A DNA stretch of 64,000 nucleotides, from contig CM035807.1 in NCBI GenBank assembly GCA_020466095.1, forward strand, positions 57,360,605-57,424,604, written 5' to 3'. Position numbers and translations under genes: made by a program. Of this stretch, positions 44,177 through 53,460 are shown one piece after another (position 1 is the stretch's first letter; every line of letters starts with the position of its first letter). Source of the DNA: Chlorops oryzae. Taxonomy: Eukaryota; Arthropoda; Insecta; Diptera; Chloropidae. The notes beneath the pieces were generated by a model, which made no database searches, was not told where the DNA came from, and saw nothing but the letters and a program-made list of their open reading frames with translations.

Positions 44177-45686
44177 TCACAGGAGTCATTCCTTCTCCTT
44201 GGAAAATTTTTGATTTTCGGGAAAATAAAGAAGTCAATAGGTGCCAAGTTGGGACGGTAGAGGGGATGATCTATCAACTCCATTTCTTTCACAGGACTAA
44301 ACCTTTTACTGGAGTCTATATGGAAACATGGTTATTAGGCAACGTAAAAACTAGTGATGCCACGAATAGTGGATTTGGCCGAATACCGAATATTCGGTCG
44401 CCGAATTAACCACGCCGAATATTCGGTACGAAGTAAAGACATCATGGACCTACTCGTTTCATTTGTGACCATATGATGTCAAGATCAAAACTGCCACTGA
44501 AAAATTTTTCTAGTGCTTTAATATTTTTAGAAAAATTTAAGAAAGACGTACTCTATATGTGTTTGATATTTATAATATTTAAGAGGGAAATGTGCTGTAT
44601 TGTTAATTATTTTCTTTTGTTAAACTTATTTACCTTAAAGCTGTTATATAACACAAATGGTGATGTTTGATTGAACCATTTTCCAGCTTAACTGAATTTT
44701 AAATTTTGGTATTCCTTAATTTAATTATCCGTCTTCGAACTTTTGTGTGTTCTTAACCGTTTCTAATTTCACCCAAACCAAATTTTAGAAAAGTATTTCA
44801 CTGTATGGAATTGAAATTAAGGTATATATTTTTATATGCTATGAGGCTATTTTCATTGACAACATAAAACCATTATACGACAAACATTTTCATTGATGGA
44901 AACGGTTTTCTCTCTATTTTTAAATATCAAGGACTTGAAATCATACAAGTTCACATTACAAGAAACCTTCCAAATACCCAAAAAATCATTTTTGGAATTC
45001 AAATCTACCAAATTTTTTAACATTTATACTCGGCAGCACTGCTCTCGTTTATTTGAAAGCTTATATAGCACATATGGCAGAGTTTAGCATGAAATCGCTT
45101 ATTTGGGAATATTTTAAAATATCCCCTGGAGATCAGAAACTAGCTGAGTGCTTGACATGCCAAGCCAATATCTCGTGTGGTGGAGAAGGAAAAAAAGCAA
45201 GTACGTGGTATTTTTTAAACAAAAATGACGCTTGTATTGAAGAGCTTATACTTCCATTACATTCAAATATAAATTTCTTCTTTTTGGTCAGAAAATGAGA
45301 TTTTTCTTAATTTAAATATGTTTTCCGATTTTTCATGAGCCACGACTTCTTTAAAAAATCATTTAAAACACAAACACCCTGAGCATTATGCCAAAATGAT
45401 TATTGCGCCTTCGACCAGCTTCAACAAGACTGTTTCCAGTCTTAAATTTCCTAATTCGAAGAAACAGCTAACTTTGGAAGAAGTAGCGGATAGGAAGTCG
45501 AAATGGAATTTTAATGATCCGAGAGCAATGGAATGTCACTATTGCATCGGTGAATTGATTGCTTTGGACAACTAACCTTTGTCATTGGTTGAACGAACCG
45601 GTTTTAAATGGCTTTTGGAAAAAGCAGTTCCCCGATAAAAGGTACCTGGACGTACATATATGACTGAAAAGGTCATTCCTGATATA

Positions 45687-46964
45687 TTAGGTGTAGTAAA
45701 AAGAAATCCATTATTTTTCCAATAGATGGCGTTATTTATCTGCATCTCGCGTTGTATAAGTCCGATCGTGTTCCGCTAGGAGGCATTAGAAAGATGATAG
45801 TTCCTACTAAAAAACACTTTCTTGATTGATTGATTCAGTTTTGTTTGAGAGCTTGTCAAAGATGGACATCAGCAAAGAGAAAATTCGCTACATTTTACAG
45901 TTTTTCTTCGATAAGGGAGAAAACGCAAGCCAGGCGGCTGAAAATGTGAATAGCGTTTATGGACCTGATACTGTAGCAGCCAATCATGCGCAATTTTGGT
46001 TTCGTCGATTCCGTTCCGGTAACTTCGATGTCAAGGATGCACCACGCACTGGAAGGCCAATTGTCGAAAATGTCGATAAAATCATGGAAATTATCGAGTC
46101 CGACCGTCATGTTAGCACTGTTTCGATTGCAAAAGAGCTAAAGATTGCACAAAAAACCGTTTGGAACCATTTGAATAAGGCTGGATACACAAAGAAGATC
46201 GATGTATGGGTGCCACACGAGTTAACGCAAAAAAACCTCATGGACCGAATTTCCATCTGCGAATCGCTGCTGAACCGCAACAAAATCGACCCATTTCTGA
46301 AGCGGTTGGTGACTGGTGATGAAAAGTGGGTCACTTACGACAACGTCAAGCGAAAACGGTCGTGGTCGAAACACGGTGAACCGGCGGAAACGGTGGCCAA
46401 GCCAGGATTGACGGCCAGGAAGGTTTTGCTGTGTGTTTGGTGGGATTGGCAGGGAATTATCTACTATGAGCTGCTCCCATACGGCAAAACTCTTAACTCG
46501 GAACTCTACTGTCAACAATTGGACCGTCTGAAGGAAGCAATCGCCCATAAGCGGCCAGCTTTGGCCAATAGGAGAGGAATTGTGTTCCATCAGGACAACG
46601 CCAGGCCACACACATCGATAGTGACTCGCCAGAAGCTCCGGGAGTTTGGTTGGGAGGTTCTTCTGCATCGACCTTATAGTCCGGACCTGGCACCAAGTGA
46701 TTACCATCTGTTCCTGTCCATGGCGAAGAATTTTGCTGGTGAAACATTCGCTTCAAGAGAGGCTTCTGAAATTCGACTGTCTCAATTTTTTGCTAATAGG
46801 AACGAGGGCTTCTATGAGAGAGGCATAATGAAATTACCTTTAAAATGGCAACAAGTTATCGAACAAAACGGCGCATATTTGACCTAAATCGGGTCATTCT
46901 AACTATCTTAAATAAAGCCCTCAATTTAATGCAAAAATAATGGATTTCTTTTTACTACACCTAA
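45687..46964 (+). mobile_element. Intact copy of the second mariner family
   Basis: Ends TTAGGTGTAGTAAAAAGAAA and TTTCTTTTTACTACACCTAA lie between TA dinucleotides (45685-45686 and 46965-46966). The element is inserted in the hAT-Y transposase between IPDI and YDR. The TIRs match those of 28443-29730. Confidence 0.93.
45862..46887 (+). CDS. Mariner transposase, uninterrupted ORF
   Basis: An intact ORF of 341 residues from MDISKEKIRYILQFFFDKGE; an in-frame ATG 12 codons upstream at 45826 is also possible, but the inner ATG matches family starts. N-terminal helix-turn-helix pairs bind the TIRs (AQFWFRRFRSGNFDVKDAPR; VSIAKELKIAQKTVWNHLNK, then WVPHEL). The catalytic triad is D,D34D: VTGDEKWVTYD, HQDNARPHTS, and PDLAPSDYH, with exactly 34 residues between the second and third Asp. 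The block before the third Asp reads HRPYSPD where the sister copy and most mariners have HPPYSPD, a possibly harmful Pro-to-Arg change. Cut-and-paste transposition at TA is the family function; activity is untested. Confidence 0.92.
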   Translation: MDISKEKIRYILQFFFDKGENASQAAENVNSVYGPDTVAANHAQFWFRRFRSGNFDVKDAPRTGRPIVENVDKIMEIIESDRHVSTVSIAKELKIAQKTVWNHLNKAGYTKKIDVWVPHELTQKNLMDRISICESLLNRNKIDPFLKRLVTGDEKWVTYDNVKRKRSWSKHGEPAETVAKPGLTARKVLLCVWWDWQGIIYYELLPYGKTLNSELYCQQLDRLKEAIAHKRPALANRRGIVFHQDNARPHTSIVTRQKLREFGWEVLLHRPYSPDLAPSDYHLFLSMAKNFAGETFASREASEIRLSQFFANRNEGFYERGIMKLPLKWQQVIEQNGAYLT

Positions 46965-48547
46965 TATATGACAGAATATGCTCCAAAGTTGATGAAAGTA
47001 TTTCGGAAGCAACAGCAGTATCAGTGTCATCCGATATGTTTACATGTCATCATAACAACCAAAGTTTTTTAAGTTTCACAGCGCACTGGTTTACTTCTGA
47101 TTTTAATCTTAAACATGGCGTATTAGCGATTAAGCCATTTGCTGGTTCTCATACTGGTGTTAATATCGCTAAGGAGCTCAATGCCATTGCAGAGAATTGA
47201 AACGTACCCCATAGCAAACTGCATTTATTAGTTCATGACAGCGGAGCAAATATGATCAAAGGTGTACGAGAGGCGCAATATGATTCTGCGAAGTGCTTTA
47301 TTCATTCATTGCAAAGAGCTGTCGAAGAACCACTGAAGGCCCAACCGATTGTAGCACAGACGATTGTTGTTTCAAGGCGCTTTGTTACACATTTTAACCA
47401 CTCAGCCTTAGCCCAGGAAAAATTGAAATTCATTCGCCAAGAACTCAATTTGCCAAACCACCAACTAGTGCATAATGTAAGTACACGCTGTAATTCTACA
47501 TATTATTTAATGGATCGATTATTGGAACAAAAGCGTGCTTGTGTCTTTGTATATAACTGACCATGAGTCAATAAAAAATGTATCATCTTCCCAATGGGAG
47601 CTCATGGAGGAATGTATCAAACTTCTAAAACCGTTTGAAGAGATAGCGAAAATAACCAGCGCAGGTACTTCATGTATTTCTGAAGTTATTCCGCATGTTG
47701 TTACGTTATTGAAATATCACCAAATTTATTGCAAATGAGAACTTCACTGCGAGCTGGACTGGAAACACGGTTCAACTTGGACCAAAATGACAACTATGTT
47801 GATGCCAATTTTCTTGATCCGCGTTTCAAAACTAGTTTTTTGGGTTTAGTTCAAACGCATTGAGCTAAACAGAAAATTTTCTTAGAGGCCATTCAAAATT
47901 CCTTTGAAGAGAGCACCGATGAAGATTCTTTAAATTGTAAAGAGCCCGATATCAATAAAAAACGGCGAGTCTCTACATTACATGACTCATTCTGGACTTG
48001 TTTTGATAAAGTTGCTGCAGAAAATAAAGAAGAAGAAAATGCATATTTAGGAGAAAAAAACTATGTTGCAAATGAAATCAATTCATACATAAAAACTGTT
48101 CGCCTCCACCGAATGGAGGATCCATACAAATGGTGGTCAGTTAATTCTCGTCAGTACCCAATTCTCTCCGGATTTGCCAGCAGATACTTGTCATCTCCTG
48201 GAATTAGCGTGTACAGTGAGAGGCTTTTTTCGGAAGTGGGAACAATATATGTACGAAGAAAAGTGGAACCGATTGTTATCTTCCAATGCTAAAAAAATAG
48301 TTTTCATCCATCATAATTTACCTTTAATTGGCTACGAATATTGATTTTCAGCGTAGAACATAGCATTATGTACTACATTCATATTAATAAACAACGACAC
48401 AAAAAGAAATATTGAGAAAATTAAATTTTTAGTAAGAAATGATTTTTTCATACCATATTAAAACTATTCGGTATTCGGCCGAGTAGTTAAAATATTCGGC
48501 CGAATACCGAATAGTGGCCGAATATTCGTGGCATCACTAGTAAAAAC

Positions 48548-48952
48548 TATTTATTGAAAAATTAAAATTATGAGCAACGGGAAAAATTTTGTTTTCATTC
48601 ATAATCGTTATTAGGAAACGTAAAAAATATTTTTCAAAAGATAAAAATTATGAGCAAGCGAAAAATGTTGTTCCTTCAATAACTGTTATAGAAGAATAAA
48701 ATATATTTTCATTGTTTGACACTGTTATCCCAAGAAGAATTTTCGTTATTACAAGTTTTAATAGTAAATGTCCAATTTTTTTTTTAAATTTCTTATAACT
48801 GTTGTCTCTGCTCAAAACAATTATTTAGATTAAGAATTTTTTGAAATGGTACTAAAAGTTACTGTACATTTAATTCTTTGACTGGTATTGCTGTTAATTC
48901 TTGTTCTCTTTCTGGAAAATTTTTAAGTATTAAATGTTTGTTCTCCTTTCAG
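48548..48952. other. End of RnrL intron 3 with about 79-bp degenerate repeats
   Basis: The phrase TTATTAGGAAACGTAAAAAA...AATTATGAGCAA recurs about every 79 bp between 48540 and 48690, and its first unit matches the left flank of hAT-Y (GTTATTAGGCAACGTAAAAA at 44332). The polypyrimidine tract ttctcctttcag precedes exon 4. Confidence 0.5.
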
Positions 48953-51063
48953 ATGTAATGTCCGATCTCTTCAAAAACACTGACGTGGAAACTGGAAATC
49001 ACTGTCCATTGATATCTGAATTCCACTACAATGTTGTCAAACACAATGCTGAACGCCTTAATTCTGCTATAGTGTACGACCGCGATTTTGGGTACAATTA
49101 CTTTGGATTTAAGACCTTAGAACGCTCCTACCTGTTAAAAATAAATAGAAAAATTGTTGAAAGACCTCAACATATGTTAATGAGGGTATCTATTGGAATT
49201 CATGGTGAAGATATCAATGCAGCAGTCGAAACTTATGGTCTTCTGTCGGAGAGATATTTTACTCATGCTTCACCAACATTGTTCGCAGCCGCTACGCCCA
49301 AGCCTCAACTATCATCTTGTTTTCTTCTTTCAATGGTAGAGGACTCAATAGATGGAATTTTTAAAACTGCAGCACAGTGTGCATTGATATCCAAATCCGC
49401 TGGAGGAATTGGCTTGAACGTCCATTGCATTCGTGCAAAAGGAACAAACATATCTGGCACTAATGGTGTATCTAATGGTTTGGTACCTATGCTGCGTGTG
49501 TTTAATAATATAGCTCGTTACGTCGACCAGGGCGGAGGAAAGAGGCCCGGTGCGTTTGCAATTTATCTTGAACCTTGGCATGCTGATATATTTGAATTTC
49601 TGGACCTTAAAAAAAATACTGGAAAAGAAGAACATCGCGCTCGCGATCTTTTTTTTGCACTGTGGATCCCCGATCTTTTCATGAAACGAGTGGAAGCAAA
49701 TGAAGAATGGTCGTTGATGTGCCCACATAAATGTCCCGGCCTCCATAATCTTTGGGGTGAAGAGTTTGAAAACTTATATATCAAGTATGAGCGTGATGGG
49801 AAGTTCAACCGCAAAATAAAAGCTCAAATGTTATGGTATGCAATCATAGAGTCACAAGTTGAGACTGGAACTCCATATATGCTGTACAAGGACGCTTGTA
49901 ACAGAAAAAGTAATCAAAAAAACGTTGGAACTATCAAATGTAGCAACCTATGCACGGAAATCGTAGAATATTCTGCGCCCGATGAGATAGCAGTCTGTAA
50001 CTTGGCTTCGATTGCTTTGAATATGTTTGTTACACCTCTCAAATCGTTCGACTTTAAAAAACTCAAAGAAGTCACCAAAGTCGTTACTCGAAATTTGAAT
50101 AAAATTATTGATATTAACTATTATCCCCTTGAAGAAGCAAAACGATCCAATTTACGTCATCGCCCTATAGGAATTGGTGTTCAGGGATTGGCTGATGCTT
50201 TTATCCTGATGCGCTACCCTTATGAAAGCGAGGAAGCGTTTATACTAAATCAACAAATTTTCGAAACAATCTATTACGGAGCCCTGGAAGCAAGCTGCGA
50301 ACTCTCTGAAAAATATGGTTCTTACGAAACATATAGCGGTAGTCCGGCGAGCAAAGGTATTCTTCAATTTGATATGTGGAATAAATCACCATCTACTTTA
50401 TGGGACTGGGTTGCATTAAAAAGCAAAATTCAACAGTGCGGATTGAGAAACTCGCTTTTAGTTGCACCAATGCCTACTGCTTCAACTGCTCAAATTATGG
50501 GAAATAACGAATCTTTTGAGCCCTATACTTCCAATATATACAATCGACGAGTGCTATCCGGCGAATTTCAAATACTAAATCACCATCTCTTAAGAGACCT
50601 AACGGAACTTGATCTATGGGATGAAGACATGAAGAACGCAATAATCGAGAACCGAGGGTCTATTCAGAATATTGGTTTGATCCCTAAGAATATTCGTGAG
50701 CTTTACAAAACAGTTTGGGAAATATCTGTTAAGTCAGCTATAAGAATGGCGGCTGATAGAGGGGCTTTTATTGATCAAAGTCAGTCCCTTAATATATATG
50801 TTGCTGAACCAAATTATGGCAAATTAACATCCATTCATTTTTATGCGTGGAAAGCTGGACTTAAAACTGGAATGTATTACCTAAGAACTAAGCCTGCAGC
50901 AAACGCAATACAATTTACAGTTACCAAGAGTGGTAGGAAAGATAACGATTTGAATAATGAATGTTTGGGAGAGGACTTTATAGAAATAGAAAGAGAGCGC
51001 AACATGGCAGATATGGCGTGCTCGCTGGAAAACAAGGATGCGTGCTTGTCCTGTGGATCGTGA
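48953..51063 (+). CDS. RnrL: RnrL exon 4: catalytic domain of ribonucleotide reductase large subunit
   Basis: Acceptor ctttcag; the split codon G|AT joins exon 3 ([10 protein letters not shown]). The exon ends with TGA at 51061-51063. Combined exons total 2433 nt, an 810-residue protein, close to other animal RNR1 proteins. The class I reductase converts ribonucleoside diphosphates to deoxy forms with the small subunit, in the cytosol. Visible marks are [39 protein letters not shown] (Cys about 230, redox pair), and [17 protein letters not shown]. Next come [12 protein letters not shown] (thiyl Cys about 441, Glu 443), AVCNLAS (partner Cys), [27 protein letters not shown] (radical-transfer Tyr pair) and the C-terminal CLSCGS shuttle cysteines. 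No lesion is seen. TE-filled introns do not touch coding sequence. Confidence 0.97.
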
Positions 51064-51109
51064 TTTCAAATTGAATACTACAAAAATATGTTTCTAATTA
51101 AGGTTTGGA

Positions 51110-51115
51110 AATAAA
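51110..51115 (+). terminator. Candidate RnrL polyadenylation signal
   Basis: AATAAA lies 47 bp after the RnrL stop codon. A second AATAAA near 51147 is an alternative. Confidence 0.5.
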
Positions 51116-52846
51116 AATTACACTAAACTACAAACAAAGAAATTTAATAAAGAAAGAGAAAACTTTAAAGCAGGTGGTTACGTAGACCTACTTTTAAGCG
51201 TGCGCCCGAATATGTCCTTCAGTTATAAATACTGTGAAAATTCTCAAGTTAAAATTTAGCCAGAGGATCCACGATGCCTTACTCATAGACAAGGGATTGT
51301 CAAAAGAGGAAACAAGCACTGTCAAATTTTTTCAAATTTGAAAATATATTATAACAATGTGCCTTTTATCTTTTTATTTACTTTTTGATATTTTATAGTG
51401 TTCCTTTTCATTTTTTATTTGGTTTTAAAATGATATTAGTTATTATTATATTTTCATGACTATAGCATATAAATCTACCCCGAGATATTGAGGTATTCGT
51501 AATGTGCGTATTTGTAAATATTTTCTTAAGGTGATTTGATTTTAAAATTGATTATTTTCATATGAAATTTCCTTACATTGAAAATTCTTTTTTTTTAACC
51601 TCCCAAGAGTTACAATTTTGTTCAGCCCGTTAGTGTCTATTATAATTAAAAGGATAAATTTGTTAATTGTGTTGATTGTTAAAAAATAGGCGCCGCTTTT
51701 ATTATAGGTTTTAAACGTTTTTATTATTTGCTTTTAAAATCCAGTGTGGAAAAACAAAAACTAATTTATTAATATAACTCAAATTCGAGGATCAGTTTTA
51801 CTGAACTCTGCTGCAATCGATGGTTCTCGTAGTAACCAAGAACGGTCGCAAACTGCGTAATGTCAGGGTTGCAGTCGATACGTTTTTATGCTGATTCGGT
51901 GTTCCTTTCAGAATCAGCATATATTCCATGGTAATTCAGCCACATGTGTTATGCATGTGTATCAGTTAGCCGGGACATATTGGAATTTCCCGAAAAAAAT
52001 TGTTGTGCTAAAATGTGCTCATTTTTTGCTATCAACCAGCGGTAATGCCTTAGGGGATGGTATGGTCTTCGAAAAATTTTGGGTCGATTTTTTAAATTTT
52101 TTTTCTGAAAACAATATTTCAAGAGTGTTTCAAGGAAATCGTGCTAGCGTATCCGAAGAAACAGCGTTTTGAGTGAGCGTACCTCAATCTCTACTTTCAT
52201 GCATATGTTGTGAGTCAACACTCGACTTACGAGCATTCAACATTTTACCCGTTGGTCACCTCAAAAAAACAGCAGTACGAAACAGCAGCAACCTCAATAC
52301 AATCACAACAAAATGAGCAAGCTAAGCGTTCCATGGGCATTGCCACTTGAAAATGCCAGCCCAAGCAACGGTAAACAACAAGCAAGACAACCTCACCGTA
52401 CTGCAAGGCCGAAACTGTGTAGTGTATCCTTCGCGTAGAAGAATTTATATTTTGATTTTATAGTTTTTATTTCCTTATATTCTAAAGGTTTTTATTTTGT
52501 TATGCCCCTATTGCTGAGCGGCGGGACTCGCAAATCTATTTGGCGGCTAGCGCCCAATATCTCTATATTTATACGGCGGAGATACGCCAATTATTGAGAA
52601 TGGAAACGCAAAAGGTTTCGTATGTAATTCCAATCTGAAGTTCCAACTGAGCTTCAAGCTTTATTTATATCAAAAATATCTTAAGTAAGCATAAATGAAT
52701 TACAATTGAAAAATATAGAATCTTATGAATTAGCTTGTGAGGTATGCTGACAAAACACTTTCCCACGATTCGACGACGCTGCCTGCAAAATATGTTGCTA
52801 GTGCAATGAGTGCAGCTTGCAAAGAATTTGGTCATATGAAACCATT
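51116..52846. other. Intergenic, no gene recognised
   Basis: AT-rich downstream of RnrL. Around 52300-52460 there is less AT-rich text with CAACAACAA runs, and 52500-52620 has GGCGG-containing sequence. No ORF with recognisable motifs. Confidence 0.4.
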
Positions 52847-52848
52847 TA

Positions 52849-53040
52849 CAGCTGCGGTGAAAATAATAGCACCGACACTTTTCGTTGTTTGAAATCCGTT
52901 TATTTTCTGTTTCATTTTATTTTTATGAAATTCAAAAATTTCATTGAGTTTTAACCAGGTTATCTTTCAAATCAAAATATAAAAAATTTTATTTCTGCCA
53001 GTTTATTTCACAAAAAAATTGAAAAATCATGTTTTTTCTA
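52849..53040. mobile_element. Left arm of a palindromic TA-flanked MITE
   Basis: It starts CAGCTGCGGTGAAAATAATA after TA (52847-52848). Its inverse ends at 62256 (TATTATTTTCACCGCAACTG) before TA. Without the later insertions the two arms would form a nearly perfect palindrome of about 380 bp with centre TTTTTTCTAGAAAAAA. The TIR and TA border suggest Tc1/mariner affinity (inference). Confidence 0.7.
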
Positions 53041-53265
53041 CGTTAAAAAAAATAGCACTTTCAGTACAAATTTAGAGCGCTTTTTATCATTTAAAATATG
53101 GGAAAAACACCAGGAGTAAAAATTTCGCAGGGTTCTTAATTATGAGCTGTGTATAATACTTCAAACTTTGTAAAAAGTACAACAATTAAAATATTGCACA
53201 CCTGTATAAAAATTTTCATAAAAAGCGCTCTAAATTTGTACTGAAAGTGCTATTTTTTTTTAACG
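53041..53265. mobile_element. Second MITE, TIR CGTTAAAAAAAATAGCACTT
   Basis: The ends CGTTAAAAAAAATAGCAC (then TTTCAGTACAAATTTAGAG) and their inverse ending TTTTTTTTTAACG at 53265 are flanked by TA (53039-53040 and 53266-53267). The TIRs are about 48 bp and the element 225 bp. It sits at the centre of the palindrome, beside the copia 5' LTR. Confidence 0.8.
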
Positions 53266-53272
53266 TAGAAAA

Positions 53273-53407
53273 TGTTGAAAATAATCCTGTTGGCAACCCT
53301 GTTCTTGAACAACGTGTATGTGTGTATCGTAAATTACTCTTTGTGTCATTCCGCATTCAACCTTCTTAAACGAAAGTCGTGTTTGTTTTCTTAAAATAAA
53401 ACTATTA
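53273..53407 (+). repeat. Copia 5' LTR
   Basis: 135 bp, short for this superfamily. It has an AATAAA near its 3' end. Matches 57409-57544 and 61931-62066. Confidence 0.9.
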
Positions 53408-53460
53408 GGTTATGTGACCAGTGTCGTTTTTACTGGCGTGAAAAAAAAAAGTTTTAAAAA

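Larger units (their letters stand above)
41576..45016. repeat. Tandem duplication, copy B (3441 bp)
   Basis: Direct repeat of 38130-41575. Copy B runs on without a break into the remainder of hAT-Y (45017-48539), so it is the copy with the intact right junction. Copy A is cut at 41575. Confidence 0.9.
45074..48344 (+). pseudogene. hAT-Y BED-finger transposase, decayed and interrupted
   Basis: The start is MAEFSMKSLIWEYFKISPGD at 45074. The BED finger (CLTCQANISCGGEGKKA) is completed by splicing a 139-bp GT-AG intron (45201-45339), which gives TTTSLKNHLKHKHPEHYAKM. Then LALDN-type text (IGELIALDN) meets a stop, followed by SLVERTGFKWLLEKAVPR, another stop, and VPGRTYMTEKVIPDI. The mariner follows. 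Beyond it are SVSSDMFTCHHNNQSFLSFT, LLVHDSGANMIKGVREAQYD, CFIHSLQRAVEE, LPNHQLVHNVSTRCNSTYYL, SSQWELMEECIKLLKPFEEI. Finally WWSVNSRQYPILSGFASRYL and GISVYSERLFSEVG (hATC domain) run to a stop at 48342-48344. Stops and frameshifts beyond the mariner show decay independent of that insertion. Confidence 0.85.
44352..48539 (+). mobile_element. hAT-Y, full-length hAT element carrying a mariner
   Basis: The ends TAGTGATGCCACGAATA and ATATTCGTGGCATCACTA are inverted repeats. The target duplication GTAAAAAC is exact (44344-44351 and 48540-48547). The subterminal regions are arrays of GAATATTCGG/CCGAATATTCGG words. It encodes a BED-type hAT transposase on the plus strand. It is 4188 bp including a 1278-bp mariner at 45687-46964, so about 2.9 kb originally. 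It inserted upstream of the hAT-X coding region. Confidence 0.9.

Noticed and set aside
45826..45861. N-terminal extension of the intact mariner transposase (MIDSVLFESLSK)
   Set aside because: Possible, but the inner methionine starting MDISKEK matches usual family starts. Noted only as an alternative.
48934..48954. In-frame ATG upstream of RnrL exon 4
   Set aside because: It lies in the intron before a good polypyrimidine-AG acceptor. Exons 1-3 join in phase at 48953, so it is read-through and not a start.
51888..52172. 94-codon ORF downstream of RnrL
   Set aside because: No recognisable motif, no splice or promoter context, and AT-rich composition. Left unannotated.
53041..53265. Part of the copia LTR
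   Set aside because: It has its own TIRs and TA duplication and is absent from the other LTR copies, so it is a separate MITE.
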